NCBI GenBank assembly: GCA_007026445.1
Contig: VDMD01000001.1
Span: 744,001-808,000, forward strand
Reading direction: 5' to 3'
Length of the DNA stretch: 64,000 nucleotides
DNA from: Schizophyllum amplum
Lineage: Eukaryota > Basidiomycota > Agaricomycetes > Agaricales > Schizophyllaceae
Shown piece after piece: positions 1-13,001 of this stretch; within the stretch, counting starts at the first letter, position 1, and the number at the start of each line of letters is the position of its first letter. A program made the translations under genes and the position numbers. The notes below the pieces were generated by a model that was not told where the DNA came from, did no database searches, and saw only the letters and a list, made by a program, of their open reading frames with translations.

Positions 1-557
1 CGGCCCGCGCACGTCCTCCGCTCAGCCGCCAAGAGAAGAACGCTGGCGGTTACGCCGCTCGCCAAGGATTTGTGGCTCAAGCAATCGCTCACGTCCGCTT
101 TAGCGCCGCACTTGCTGGGAACAATGGGCTACGTCTCCGGAGTGCATCGCCGCCACTCCCGAGAACACCCGGGAAATGGGGGGCTTGGCACTCGTACTTA
201 GTAGGTCCTGGGATCAGCGTCGGGCTGGTTTAGCCACCGAGTGCGCCTCGTCTCTCTTGATGTATGCCAACTTCCCCTTTTCGCATAGCCATCCGAAAAA
301 GTCATCAGCAAGCTTGCGATGGCGTAGGCTAAGGTGCGAACTCCGCGAGTGCCGAAGGACAGGGTGCGAGCAATGTTCATAATTCAACATGTCTACTCAG
401 CGCTTTTCTCACCCGTGCCGTGTCAACGACGGACCGGGGACACCTGTCGTGCTACTATATTCACCTATGACAAGATCCACTCGGCGATGGGCCATCACAT
501 GCGTGTTGGCACCCTAGGTCCGCAAGTCCCTCTGGAAAGGAACCCAAAGACTCGTTG
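1..557. other. Window start, no supported gene
   Basis: Only short overlapping reading frames are present, without recognisable domains or a consistent exon structure. The stretch probably contains the upstream region of the gene starting at 675 and possibly the end of a gene outside the window. Confidence 0.4.
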
Positions 558-564
558 TATAAAA
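558..564 (+). promoter_or_regulatory. Candidate TATA box
   Basis: TATAAAA lies 111 nt upstream of the ATG at 675. A start site about 30 nt further on would give a short 5' leader of roughly 85 nt that is pyrimidine-rich (600-665), as is common for highly expressed fungal genes. Inferred from sequence only. Confidence 0.45.
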
Positions 565-674
565 GCACGAGTACTGTCCCTACCTTCTCATCAGCCAGCG
601 TTTCCACCCAGCGCCCCGCTCTCATCATAGCTTCTTCAGTACTCTCCTCCTTTCGCAGCTTCGTATCGTTCGCA

Positions 675-1987
675 ATGGCCGGCTTCGAACTCAACCTCTC
701 CTCCTCGCGCGCCCCCGCCCCCGCCGCGGAGCGACAGCCTGAGACAACCTCTGACGCATCTGTGCCGATGCCCATCCCACCAGTCAACGGCACTGCCAAC
801 AATGGCACCGGCGAGCGCCTAGTGTACTACAATCCGCGCCTCGACCCGAAGAACTTCCTCGAGGGCCCGCTTTCCCTGAACCCATCGACACGCCTGCGGC
901 AGATGCTTGCGCGCCCCGGTATCGTCGTATGTTATCTACTACATATGTGCGAGAAGCGCAGGAACTGACAGGTTTTATCAGGTCGCCCCCGGGATCTGCG
1001 ACGGCATCAGCGCTCGCTGTGCCCTGGAGGCCGGCTTCGACTGTCTCTACCAGAGCGGCGCCGCCACCACCGCCTCCCGCCTCGGTCAACCTGACCTCGC
1101 CATCGCTACACTCAACGACTTCTCCGGGGTACGTCCTCCTCTTCCGTTTCTTCGTGGTCGTTGCTGACTCCATTTTCCAGGCCGCGCAGATGGTCTGCAG
1201 TATTGACCCCACGACGCCCGTTATCGCAGACGCAGATACTGGCTTCGGTGGACCCGCCAATGTCGCGCGCACTGTGCGCGAGTACGTCCGCGCAGGCGTC
1301 GCGGCGATGCACATCGAGGACCAGGTGCAGACGAAGCGCTGTGGCCATCTCATGGGCAAGCAGGTCGTCTCACGCGAGGAGTTCCTCACGCGCATTCGCG
1401 CCGCCGTCATTGCGCGCGACTCAATCCCGGGCGGTTCAGATTTTGTGAGTGTCATTTGTGTACCGATGAACAGGATGGGTCAAGGCTGACGCGCGGCGCA
1501 GGTGGTCATCGGGCGCACGGATTCGGCGCAAGTGTTGGGGATGGATGAGGCGATCTACCGGTTGAAGCTCGCGGCGGACGCGGGCGCGGACGTCTGCTTC
1601 ATCGAGGGCGTACGGACGAAGGAGCTGCTCGAGTCGACCGTCAACGCGCTGGCCCCCAAGCCCGTGCTCGTCAACGTCATCTCCGGTGGGCTCACCCCGT
1701 CCTTCACCTGCAAGGAGGCAGAGCAGATGGGCGCTAAGATCATCAGTACGTTCGCTGGCTTCGCTGCGCTTGCAGCCGATGCTGACGATTATGCAGTCTT
1801 CTCCCTGGTGTCCTGTGTAGCCATGGTCCACGCGGTTCGCGCGGCGATGGCGTCGCTCAAGAAGACCGGGACCGATTGGTCTAGCGCGAAGGGCATGGAC
1901 CCGAAGGCATTCTTCGAGGTCATGGGTCTGAACGAGGTCATCTCTCTGGATGCTCGCGCGGGTGGCACGGCGTTCAATGTCGTCTAG
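675..1987 (+). CDS. Isocitrate lyase/PEP mutase superfamily enzyme, oxaloacetate hydrolase-like
   Basis: Five exons give one continuous protein: 675-926, 982-1128, 1181-1444, 1502-1745 and 1797-1987, with GT-AG introns of 51-57 nt. The protein carries the superfamily marks: a DADTGFGG loop (Mg-binding Asp), EDQVQTKRCGH with the catalytic Cys region, and IGRTDSAQ with the substrate Arg. The joined fourth and fifth exons give AKIIIFSL, as expected for this family. Relatives split C-C or C-P bonds of 2-oxo or 2-hydroxy diacids; members include oxaloacetate acetylhydrolase (oxalate plus acetate), dimethylmalate lyase and CPEP mutase. RTDSAQ followed by LGMDEA looks closest to fungal oxaloacetate hydrolase, which would make oxalate in the cytosol. 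The Ser after RTD may be the serine reported as diagnostic for that enzyme, but I could not align it. Family is certain, substrate is inferred. Confidence 0.88.
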
Positions 1988-3088
1988 GCTGAATTTCTTC
2001 GAAAGGCTTATGGGTTCAGGGGAATGTACATCGCTATTAAGTGTCGCGTGCTTTCGGCGCCTTCTTTATTTTTTCTTATGCTTGTATGTACTTGGGGTTG
2101 TAAACCAGGAGTCAGTGAATCAACTAACTTGACATGATCAACTTGTCTTCGGGCTTGCCTCGCTTTGCAATGTCTTTCGACACCCATATTGAAGCCAACA
2201 CAACTGTAAGCAGGAACGCAGCAATCAGAGCAACGACAGTCAAGGCTATCAAGCAAGGACAACTTGAGGGTAACTCAATCACGGCTGGACTCGCCACAGG
2301 ACCTAGGCTGGGATCAAGCCCCTCTACGCGCGGGGCACGCGAAAATACAGCTCGCCGCCCTCGCCAACTCAAAGTTCGTCATGCAATGTCGAAAAACCTA
2401 GCCGGAGCTTTCAGACTCTACTGTCAGTTCCAGTTGTCAAAGCTTGAAGCTTGAAGCTTGATTGAGTTCAAGTTGATGAATCGGTTCGGACGTGTCGGCA
2501 CGTGAACGTCGTTTTTTTTTGCCCGGGCAAAACTCTGCGCGAATCATGGGAGGGTTCATATTGACTCTCCGGCTCAACGTCGACTCAACCTTCGAGTAGG
2601 GTACCCTACCCGCAGCTCTAAAGTATTCCTCATGCTAGTAGTACGGCCGCGGACCTCAAAGTGATCACTCGACGAAACATAGTAGAGGTAGCAAGATTTT
2701 TGCAATCATTTGTGGCACAACACTTCCATAGTAAGCCTGCTGCCTGCCGACGTCAATGCCACTTCGATTGAAAGGTTAGATAGGTGTAACCCGTATCTGC
2801 TGCTCGATAGCGCGCGACAATGAACATGTATTGGGGATCCGTACGAACGAGTAACCAGAGGAAGGTCATAACAAAGCGAATAACTAACTATACACTGCTT
2901 GAACTTGGATGCGAGTAGTAGGTATGTCTATGGGGGGATGATCATGGTGGGTAACATATGCAGATGGTCTGTCGTAAAGATATAAAGATAACATTATAGC
3001 TCCGCGAACTCCCAAAAATTGGGACGCCGCGGTATTAAGATGGCAACTCATCTAGTAAAGCCGGAGAGCACACGTCGGACACGAACGT
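1988..3088. other. Intergenic region with a short tandem repeat
   Basis: Convergent intergenic space between the enzyme gene ending at 1987 and the transporter gene ending at 3089. It holds three 7-nt repeats of AGCTTGA around 2440-2459. On the minus strand at 2124-2372 a frame encodes one strongly hydrophobic stretch but has no ATG. No convincing gene seen. Confidence 0.4.
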
Positions 3089-6000
3089 CTATACTGTGTC
3101 CGATCCGGTCGTCCGGGGGCTGCCCTTCTCCGTAAGGGTGTCGTCCCCGCTCTCCTCCTTGCCTCCGCCGACCACGTGCACGTCGTCGTCAGACTCCGCC
3201 TCGTGCCCATTCCGGCGGCGCCACTCCGACCCCTCGTCGTTGACCGTAGGCAGCTTAATGATGCCCTCCGGCTGCCCCTCGTTGTGGTACATGCTCTGCG
3301 TCTGCCACCCGCTCTGGTACGTCTGCGTGCGCGGCATGCTCTGTCCATATTGACTTTGGCGCGTGAGCGTGCGCCGCATGCTGCGCGCATCCTCGACCTC
3401 GTCGCGCACTTTGAACTCGTTGGGAAGCATAACGGCGCGGTCGATGGCGACCGGCAGTCCACGGTGACGACCTCGAAGCATGACCACGCATAGGATGAGC
3501 TTCGAGAGTGGTTTGAGTGCGCCAGAAAAAGAATAGTTTGCCTGACAGACAGTCAAGAAATCATAAGTCGCAGGTGTGAGAACACTTACAGTTGGCAACC
3601 CCAGGCTAAGACCGACCGTGCCGTACGCAGATACCAGCTCAAATACTGTGACAGAAGTTAGCACGGACACATCGGAAAGCAAAGCGAGACTGACATATAG
3701 TAAACTCATTGAACCAGAGATATGTGGCATCGTCATCAATGGGCCCGCGCTCTATGATGCATATGAGGAACGTGGCCAGTCCAAGCCACCACATGTCTGT
3801 GGAAGTACATCAGCGAAGGCGTCGAAGAAAAAGGAGCTTGCCTTCTCACCAAACGCCAGTTGCCTGCGAGCGTGCGTGACGAGGTAGCGACTCCACGCCG
3901 TCACTCGCGATTCCGTCCCGTTCATGATCTCCGTCTCGTCGTCCTCAACAGGATCTTCCTCGAAGATACCCAACGACTGCTCCTCGTACACGTTCGTCGC
4001 GCGTACACTGCGTTCAAGTAAGCCCTCGCGCCGGACAAGCGCAATATTCACCCGCACCTCATAGCAATTGGATCTATGCGCGAATTCAGCTTTTCGCTGC
4101 CAGGAACATTACGGCCTACTCACACACTGAGACGTACATCATGATTATGTACAGCACCCTGAAGAGTCAGGAGTCAGTTTAGTGGCACGAAAGAGGAATA
4201 TCCAACGTACTTTACAGCTGGCGCCAACACCGACAGCGACACGGTACTGAAGCCCGCAGCGCGCACAGCCAACGCTTGCAAAAGCCCAATACAGAATCTT
4301 GTCCCCAAAGGTACGGCCTCAATGGCCGCATTACCAATATCAAGTACCATGAAGAAGAACCAATCCGTGGAACTACGATGATGAGGTCAGCCTTCGAGCA
4401 CGTACGAAGGCACGAAGAGCAGTACGCACTTTAGGAAGACGAGAACGGTGACGAGGAACCATGTCTGATGAGATGGAAACAGGTAGATGAAACAGCGACG
4501 GGGATGGTCTAGAAGGAAGCACAGCGTCTCGTGGATATTCGATGACTTGGGAACGCATAGCGAAGCAATCCAGCTGAGCGAACGGTGAGTATGCGTACAT
4601 GACAGATGGACGGAGAATATACATAGTCAAGCGTAGGCTGCAGACAAGGTCTAAGGTCAACCTCATATGCAAGCAACCACCGGGGCGTCACTCACAAAAT
4701 CGGCTGTGATATGCGTAAGCAATCAGACCGAAGAGGATGAAGGACTACTCACAAAAGCCGTGTTTCCAGCGAGAATAAGGAACCACATAACAACGATCAT
4801 GGGGTATGCAGTTTGGAAGGGGATCATGGACTGATCCACCAACGACAGTCCGGTATTTGTATAAGAGGATACCGTCTGGAAGAGTGCATACCTGTAGACG
4901 TGAGCAGATATCCATATACATAGCATGCAGACTAACCAAGGAGCTGCAAGCGGACGATGTAGATTCGGCTCCTCGAAATCAGATTCCCATTTGCTCATCG
5001 ACATATATGGCGCGATGATCACAAATGCCAGCAACTGCACAAGGATATGGTACTGGCGTAGAAAAAAGTTAGCTAGAGCCTTCAGTTGGCCCAAGACACA
5101 GGGACATACCAAGGCCACGATCCACAATAGCACATTGACCGCGCGATACTCCACCCCACCGAGCTCCTCCAGCTGCTCCTTCGTCAGCAGGTGGAATGCC
5201 GAATTACGCCCCACAACCGCGTCGAACGTGATATACGGTACCGGCCGCGCACCCTCCAGCGTCTCCCCATTCTGCGACGTGATCGTCGTCGACACCGGCA
5301 TCGTCACCGTGCGCGCGATCTTGCGGTGCAGGTCGGGGAACGCCGCGGAAACGATGCGCTTGATGATGTGGTGCGGCATGGGGAATCCACCGAAGTTATC
5401 GTGCTTGGTGCTCGGGCGGTAGCTCTGCCCGCCGGCGCCTGTCATGTTCGTCGTGAGCGACGCGTGCGGCTGGAGCGGATTTCGGGGCGGGCGAGAGGTG
5501 GTCCGGTCGAAAGAGCCCTCCGGGCCTGACTGGATGGACTCGAGGTCCTGCACGATGGACCGCCCACGACGACGTCCGTTGGCGCTGGGCGCGAATTCGA
5601 TCGTCTGCGTGCGGGGGAAGCGTGACGCGATGTTGGACAGGTTAGGCAACGGTGCTGGCTGGGGTCGGGTCTTGTCGTGGACCGTCTCGTACCGGTGCAT
5701 AGGCACTGGAGCGAGATCAGCAGACGCCACCGACGAGGGCGAAGGGCATACCATTGGCGGGTCCCGGGGACGCTGGTCTTGACGGGGTCCCGGGATCGGA
5801 GAGCCTGCGTGCGGCAGATCGTCTGGACGTGATTAAGCATACACCGGATCCTATAAGAAGGCGCGCACCCTCGAGTCGGCTTCGCCTCCGGCGGGGACAC
5901 GGATCTGCCCGTCGCCCGGTTCTCGTCGACGGACGACAGCCTCGGTGGCGCGGCTACTGCCGTGTCGGATGCAGGATGCAGCTGCAGCGTCTGCGCCTTC

Positions 6001-6763
6001 TTGATGGGCACGGCATCGCTGATCCACCCGCTAGGGTTCACCAGCTGCGGCGCGTCGTCCATGCGGCGAATCATGTCGGGCTTGAGCTTGCGTACGATGC
6101 CGCCCTTCTTATCCTTCTTGCTGTCGCTTGACTTGGACGTCGCGCGCGAGTTGCCTTCGCGGACCGCGGTCTGTGCACGTAGAGATAGCCATGTGCGTAG
6201 GCGGTTGAGGACGGGCTGACTCTGTGCCTCCTCGTCCGGAATATCGCCATTCCGGCGTGCCGCCGCAACGATGACATTCTGGAATTTCTTGCCAAAGTAG
6301 TGTCTGGGGAAAGGGGGTCAGTCTGACTGTTGCTTGAGCCCTTTGAACTTATCGCGCACCTCCGGATGAGTAGTATGAGCCAAGAGACGAAGACCTGTAG
6401 GTGGCTGTCAGTACACTGTGTTGGAAAACGGATAGGACACGCACCGGACTGCCCAAGCACATCTGAATGAACACGATCACTTGTTGCAGCGGGGTGAGCG
6501 AGCTCAGGTCGATTGTCGCCAGTCCGCAGACTGTCACGGAGCTGACGCAGAGGAAGAGACAGTCCACATAGCTAATGCGGTACTGTCCATTGCACGCGTA
6601 GAGGACGCCGGACAGGATGAGGGGGACGAACGTGCTGCGAACGCTCAGTACACATACGAGGCGAGGGTTAACGAGAGACTTGCAAGCATAGCAAGTGAAC
6701 GCGATAGAAATTGAGATGTTTGCGGATCGAGCGGAACAATCCTCCCTCGGGCCACAGAGGCAT
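3089..6763 (-). CDS. TRK1: TRK-type high-affinity potassium transporter
   Basis: A plasma-membrane K+ uptake system of the TrkH/TRK/HKT superfamily, encoded by many exons. The four pore-loop glycines are all visible on the translated exons: VTVCGLATIDLSSL (about 6520), SYTNTGLSLVDQSM (about 4840), AVRAAGFSTVSLSV (about 4260) and SAYGTVGLSLGLP (about 3620). The end of the last membrane pair reads CVVMLRGRHRGLPVAIDRAV, a hallmark of fungal TRK C-termini. Between the first and second repeat is a long hydrophilic loop (about 6300-5200) rich in Ser, Arg and Pro, as in yeast Trk1. The acidic tail runs to the TAG at 3091. I chose the ATG at 6763 (MPLWPEGG) because it directly precedes the first membrane helix; an in-frame ATG at 6886 would add 41 Pro/Arg-rich residues. 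Exon ends were not all fixed. Confidence 0.88.
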
Positions 6764-6886
6764 TGATTGGGACGTCGGCGGCGGGAACGGTGCTGCTGGA
6801 ACGGGACGAACGGCGGACGGCGGACGGCGGGGGGAGAGTGTGCCGCGGTTGCGTGTTACTGGCCCAGCATTTATGGACGAGGACAA

Positions 6887-8219
6887 GGTCTGTGCGTTAT
6901 CTCTTCAACTGTTGCGTGCGGCGGGCCCAGTAGTAGATGCGTAGACCAAGGGAACGAGGAGGAGGAGAACAATAACAGAAAACAAAACTTTAGCTGTTAT
7001 TTCCCAAAGGGGCAAGCATTTCCGGCTCGATAGGAACACCGAAGGTGGCGGACTGGTTCAGGACTGGACTGAACATGGCTGACGAGGACACTCGAGCTGA
7101 CTGACCCGTTGGGATAGAGGCAGAGTACAGTCTGCCAGAATGTACTTATGGGCCAAGAAACTGAACGCCTTGGCATCCACCTTGCCGGCGGATCAGGATA
7201 CAAGCAGGTTCAATGTTGCACTGCAACCACGTGCCGAAAGGTCAATAAACGGTTCTCGAACTTGAAGACGAAGGCTGCAAGCCAACTGCAAGTGCGAAGA
7301 AACCAGCAGGGAAGAGTCCCTATACCTAGATTGCGATGACAACCCACTGCATTGATCAGTTGACCCCCCTTGTGCGATTAGACCCGTCTCAGAGAATCAT
7401 GCGATGGATAGGATAACTCCTTCCTCACGCATCGATGAAGTATCAATAGACCGGTACTCGTGGATGGGTGGGGCTGGCTGAGGGCTCCTCGAAGGTACTA
7501 GCACATCACACCTGCAAGTCCGCGCTATTGAAGTACATAATTACGCAAACAGCTCAGCGCACGTTCACCGCCATGGACACGCCATTATCTACAACCTCGA
7601 GTGAAGTAGTCATTGCGTCCAGTCGCGCTGATTCAAAGCCCGTAGGCGACAAAAAAAGGAAGCTGGGGACTCAAATTTTCAGAGTCGAGACTCGAGCCTC
7701 GAGACGAAGTTCCGACGAAGTTCAACCCTCGGAAGCCACGTGACCCTCTCGTGCTCCAAGAAATAATTCCCACGGTTGAACTTGCATGCTCCTGCTCAGC
7801 GCTCACATGGCACAGTCAATACTTCTCAGACATCATTGCAGATCTCAGCATGCTGCTATAATGATATAGGCAAGTGCTACAGTGTACAACGCAGGACGCA
7901 ATATGAACAGGTGGAAAAAGGGGGGAAGCGGATGAGTGTATAAAGATGAACGAGATGCGCAGCGGACAAGAGTGTACACAAGAGGCGTTGTCGGGACGTG
8001 TAGCCATATAAACACATAAGAACAGTAGTAATAGTAGTCGTCAGAAATCAGAATCATAGAGAGGAAAAAACGAACGAATGGGAAAGCCAGTAAAAAACAA
8101 CTAGTTGGGATGCAGTCAATGCAGCGTGCGGAATGATACTGTATGCTGTAGTACATGCGGTCTATGATAACAGAGCAGGGCCAAGGAACATCACCAACAA
8201 ACCAGAGCGCGTCGACAAC
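6887..8219. other. Intergenic region, transporter 5' side and eIF4G 3' side
   Basis: The right part (about 7800-8219) is AT-richer and is probably the 3' UTR of the eIF4G gene. The left part is probably the transporter promoter. Short frames here have no recognisable content. Confidence 0.4.
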
Positions 8220-11200
8220 CTATGATAGCAACGCCAGAAGCTTGTCGGCGCCCGACGACTTCTCCACTAACCGAGTCCGTCTCTCCTCGTCGAAGGACGC
8301 TGCCTTGACGAGCAGAGCCATGAAGTCCCACGCCTTGGGCACGTCGATCGCAATGTCCTCGAGGAACTCCATCGTCGGCGCCATGCCCTCCTCGAGCGCA
8401 TCGTGGGAGACGAGGTCCTTCGATAGCGCGTGCGCAAAGAGGTCGGCCACGAGCTTGACGTCCGCCTCCTTGCTCTCCAGCGCCTGCCCCACGAGCTTGT
8501 CGACGAGCAGATGGTGGTGCGGCGCGGGGAGGGTCGTGAAGTAGTTCTCGGCCTCCTCCATGTTCCGGATGGCGAAGAACTCCTTGATGTCCTCGCCGAC
8601 CTTCTTCTTGGCGGCCTCGTCGGTCATCTCCGCTGCGGGCGCAGCAGCCGTCGAGCCCTCCTCCTCCTCTTCCGAGTCACTGCCATCCGGCTTGTTCTCC
8701 TCGAGAGGCTTGGTGCGCGGCTGGAGGACGAGCTTCCGGCGTTGTGGCAGGCCCTCAGCACCGGCTGCAGTGAGGTCGACGCTGGGCTTGCGGCTGGGCG
8801 GACGGCTGGACTTCGGCGCAGTGACGGGCTCAGCACCCTCGCTCTGCAAAGCGTGGAACATGTTGGACGTCGACGCCGCGCGGGACAATGACTCGCGCTT
8901 GTCCTTCTTGCCTGCGAAGACGCTGCTCGGGCCAAATGTCATCTGCGTCGGCTTGCTGATGCTGCCGAACTTCGAGAGGTCACCGGCCTTGGCGGGCGGG
9001 CGCGGAGCGGAGCCGGCGACTGTCCAGCCATCGGGGCCGACGTGCTCTGAATCCCTCCTCTCGCCGCCGCGTCTTGAACCACCGCGGGACATGGTGGACT
9101 GGCGGTGCATCGTCTCCTTCTCCTGCGCAGCCTTCTCCTTAGCGGCCTGCAAGCGGCGTGAGCATATAAGAACGCATAAATGAGGTGCAAACTTACGAGT
9201 TCGTGGATCTGCGCAATGGTGGCAGGACCCGCAGACGCCGTACGCCCACGCCACCCACGCTCCCGAAGTTCGACAAGATCCTATGAAATGATAAGACAAC
9301 CGTAGCACGAGCCAGTTGAGAGTATGAGACTTACCTGCAACATGAACTGCATGCGCGAGTTCACGCTCGGTTTCTTCGTCAACTCCTTCATGCGGGCGAA
9401 GTACACGTCCATATGCGCATGCGCGCGTGGAGTGTCGAGCAGCTCGCCGACAGTCGTCAGCAATTTGGCCAAACTCTCGATCTCCTCCTCCTCGGGGTTC
9501 TCGACGTTGCCCAGCAGCTTCTGCACACACTGGTGCATGATGCGCTCCGTCAGCATCTGCAGCTTGAACAGCTCGCCGATGAAGCGGATGAGACCGAGAC
9601 CCTGACGCTTTGCCTTCTGCGCAGCGTAGTACTCCTCGGAGTACAGGTCCGGCTCCTGCGCGTTGTCGCCGCCCTCCTTGTTCGCGTTCGCTGCTTGTAC
9701 GGCCTTGTCCTCCACCGCCTTGGTCGCGGCGGCAGCGGCGGTCGCCTCCTTGTTCACCCAGCCACGCTCGAAATCCTCTTGACAGCGGTTCAGGAGATAC
9801 TTGCGGAAGAGCTGGCCACCGGTGATGGGCTTGCCCTCCGCGTTCTTGATGCCGTCGTCCTGGACCTTCGGGCTGATCTGCTCCATCATCTTCCGGCATA
9901 AGCGCGCGTACATCTCCGACCACGCCGCCTCGTCCGTCGCCTTCTCGAAGACGAGCCGGATGACCTGGATGAGCGTCCGGCCATCCTTCTCCTTCTCCGA
10001 CTTGTTCGCCCAGGCGATGATCTGGTCGGACAGCGAGTCGAACTTCTCCATGGTAAGCTTGTTGAGCAGACCCTTGACCTTACGGTCGACGACTTCGGGC
10101 GAGTCGGGCTCGTTGGTCGGCGGGCGTGTGCGAGGATCCCAGCGGTTCTCCGATTTCTGGAGAGGGGCAACGGGCTCAAGGTTCATGAGGTTGTTCGCAT
10201 TGTGACCAAATGCGGAGTGACCCGGGGGAGGGCCGTTGAACTTGCCGCCGCCACCGCCGCCACCGCCGTCCTGGCGATCGCCGCGCTTGTTGCCACGCTG
10301 ACTCCGCGTCCGCTTGTTGTCCGCGGCACCAGGACCACCCTGGCTCGCTGACCGCGTGATCGCGCTCGGACGCGCGAAGCCCATAGTGGGCGAGCTAGTG
10401 ATGGAGTTGGCGCGCTCGAAGCGCTCCTGGCTAGTGAGCTTGGATCCCGGGGTCTGGAAGTTGCCCATTCCGCCGAACGCGGAACCACCGCCCGGCTTGC
10501 CACCGAATGCGCCGCCGGGACCACCAAGGCCTGACGCCGGCCGTGAAGGTGCTTGAGCGTTAGACGGCTTCCGGTGGGACCCACCGCGGCTCATGGCAAA
10601 GTCTGCAGGGCCGACGGGCTCGAGACCGATGGCGTCGAGAGGAGGGAGCCTGTCCGGCTTCTCCTTGCACACCTCCATGAATTGCAGAAGGAAGTCGCGA
10701 TCGTATCTGGACAAGGATATCAGCACGCGAGACTAAAGTCAAAAGGCGTCGCCATACCTGAACTTGCCATCCTTGGCGTGGACGTTCAGTTCTACTTGCG
10801 GGCTCTTGATACCTTCTGGGTAATTTACAGAGCCGATGTCGTCGATGATGCGCGCAGTAGCGAGGGCGGAGGGCAGAGGGGGTTCGATGAGGGAGCGATT
10901 GGTGATGGCGATGTTGAGAGGGCCGGGCCGCTTGCGCTGGGGATCGACGCCGATGGACGGGAACTTAACCTTCGACGGATCCTCCTTCTCGTCCGCTGCC
11001 GCGGGAGCATCGACGGGCGCCTCCTTGATCTCGCCCTCTTCGACGTCCTCCTTGGTCTCCTCCGGCTGCGCAGCGGGCTCCTCGGCCTTCTTGCGCTCGG
11101 CCTCCTGCGCGACGCGCTCCTCTTCCTCCTTCTGCAGCCGCTCAGCCTCTTCGACCTTCTTGCGCTCCTCCTCCTTCGCACGCTCTTCTTCCTCGAGCTT

Positions 11201-13001
11201 GGACTTCTCCTCCGCCTCTTTGCGCGCCTTCTCCTCACTTTCCTTCCGCACCCGCTCCTCCTCTGCAGCCTTCTTGCGGTCGGCCTCCTCTTTCTCCTTA
11301 CGCTCCTTCTCCTCCTTCTCCTTCTCCTCGCGCTCCTTCTTCGCCTTGGCCTCCGCTTCCGCCTTCTCTGCAGCGATCCGCTTCTCGTGCGCCTCCGTTG
11401 GCTTCTCGATCTTGATCGGCTTTCGCGGGCTGGTGACGGCAGTGGGAGTCGCTGGTGTGGGAGGCTGCTGACCGTTCGACTTGTATTTGTCGAACTTCAA
11501 CTCGTTCCCATCTGGCGTGCGCAACGTGACCTTTCGGGCCGACGGAGTGAATGGAGGTGCGCCCTGATTGAGACGGGCCGCAGGGACGGGCACTGTCGCG
11601 CTAGCAGGCGTACCCGGAGGAGAAACAACGCCGTTGATGCTGTTAGATGGGGCGTGGGTCGGGGGCGGATGGGGGACAGGCGAAGCATGGACCGGCGCAG
11701 GAGTGCCGGGACCAGCCTGCAATGGGGGAGGAGGATTTCTGGGCGACATAGGTATAGGAGGTTGCACAGGATGTTGCTGAGGTGACATAGGTGGTTGGCC
11801 TGGCGGCGGCATCTGATACCATTGGCCAGCGTACGCTGCCCAGTTGGGATCGACATAGCCGGGATACGGTGGCTAGGGAGAATCAGTCGTGTGCACTCGT
11901 TGAGCGGAAAGATGCGACTCACGTAGTACCAGCCCTGCATCGGTGCAGGCTGCATACCGGGCACCGGTTGGCCAGGCAGATGTTGAGGCGGCATTCGGGG
12001 GCTCGCCATGGCGTTCATCGGCGGCGGGCCGCCAGGCGGTGGTGGTCCACCAGCTTGCGGTGGTGGTCTGTTGCCATTCATTTGCTGGTTTCCGCGGAAA
12101 CCGGGTGAAGGCGGGACATTGTTCGGCCCACGGCCTCTTGAGGGGACGAAGGGCTGGAAGGAGGAGGCGTTCGGCCCGTGTTGCGACTGCGTTTGCGGAG
12201 GAAGCGTAGAGGGTCGGACTGATGGTGACGGGGTGGGAGATGGCGTGGCACCGCCTGCGTTTGATCGGAAGAATGCCTTGACGTCGATTTTCGGCTTCGG
12301 GTTGTCGGATGGAGGTGGTGTGGAGGCGGCGGGGGTCGAGCTGGTGGATGACGCGGGCTTTTGGGATATTGAGCCCTTGCCGTTCACATGCCCAGGGCGG
12401 GGCGTGCCCGAGCTCGGGATGGCATCGACGCTGCCGAACGATTTTACGTCGGCCTTGACGGCGGACGCCGGGGCCGTGGCGGGGGACGAGGAGATGGGTG
12501 CGGATGCGGCGGCATCGTCGATCGAGCCAAAGGTCACAGGTGAGGCTGCGGGGGAGTCAGTAGGGTTCATAGCCACGAATACTAGTAACAGTCAAAGTAG
12601 GCTGATGCTCCAGTGAGCCTTCCGAAACAGCCAGGGAAACGGCCGAAGAAATATTTTCGAGCCTTCGGATGCTCGACGTTCCCTCGATCGTGTCCTCAGC
12701 CGATCCTCAGCCCACTTTGACCGCTGGTAATAATGATATGGCGCAGGGCGCCACAAGCGCCGCGATGACACACACCTTGCTTTGCAGCGCCGACATTGCC
12801 TCGCGGGATGCTCACGCCGTCCTTGATGGGGATGCTTTGGAGAGCAGCACTTGGGCGTCTCGAATGCGAGGGCTGGAACTGCGATGGGGCAGGCGACTGG
12901 GAACGACTTGACTGGGAGGACGTCGGTGGGCCCTTTGACCAGGCTGAAGTTCCGGGTAGCTTGGTATTCTGCGGTACCGTTCCAGTCGACGACTTGCTCA
13001 T
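8220..13001 (-). CDS. TIF4631: Translation initiation factor eIF4G
   Basis: Scaffold of the cytoplasmic cap-binding complex eIF4F, linking eIF4E, eIF4A and poly(A)-binding protein. From the ATG at 13001 (MSKSSTGTVPQNTKLPGTSA) the order is: a Ser/Pro/Gly-rich disordered N-terminus; a Glu/Lys coiled coil (about 11400-11050); EEGEIKEAP; then after an intron at about 10760-10710 the eIF4E-binding motif YDRDFLL (YxxxxL plus hydrophobic). Next come an RNA-binding Arg/Gly linker (about 10330-10200), the MIF4G domain (VDRKVKGLLNKLTMEKFDSL to the repeats near 9340) and a C-terminal MA3-like domain (DIKEFFAIRNMEEAENYF to the TAG at 8220). Introns include 11878-11925 and one near 9340-9280. Parts of this gene are duplicated twice elsewhere in the window (31668-32335 and 55467-57049). 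The gene symbol is the yeast orthologue name. Confidence 0.93.

Noticed and set aside
10553..11785. Long + strand frame of about 410 codons, very Leu-rich
   Set aside because: It is the antisense shadow of the Glu/Lys coiled coil of eIF4G (GAG/AAG codons read as CTC/CTT), with no domain and inside a well-supported gene.
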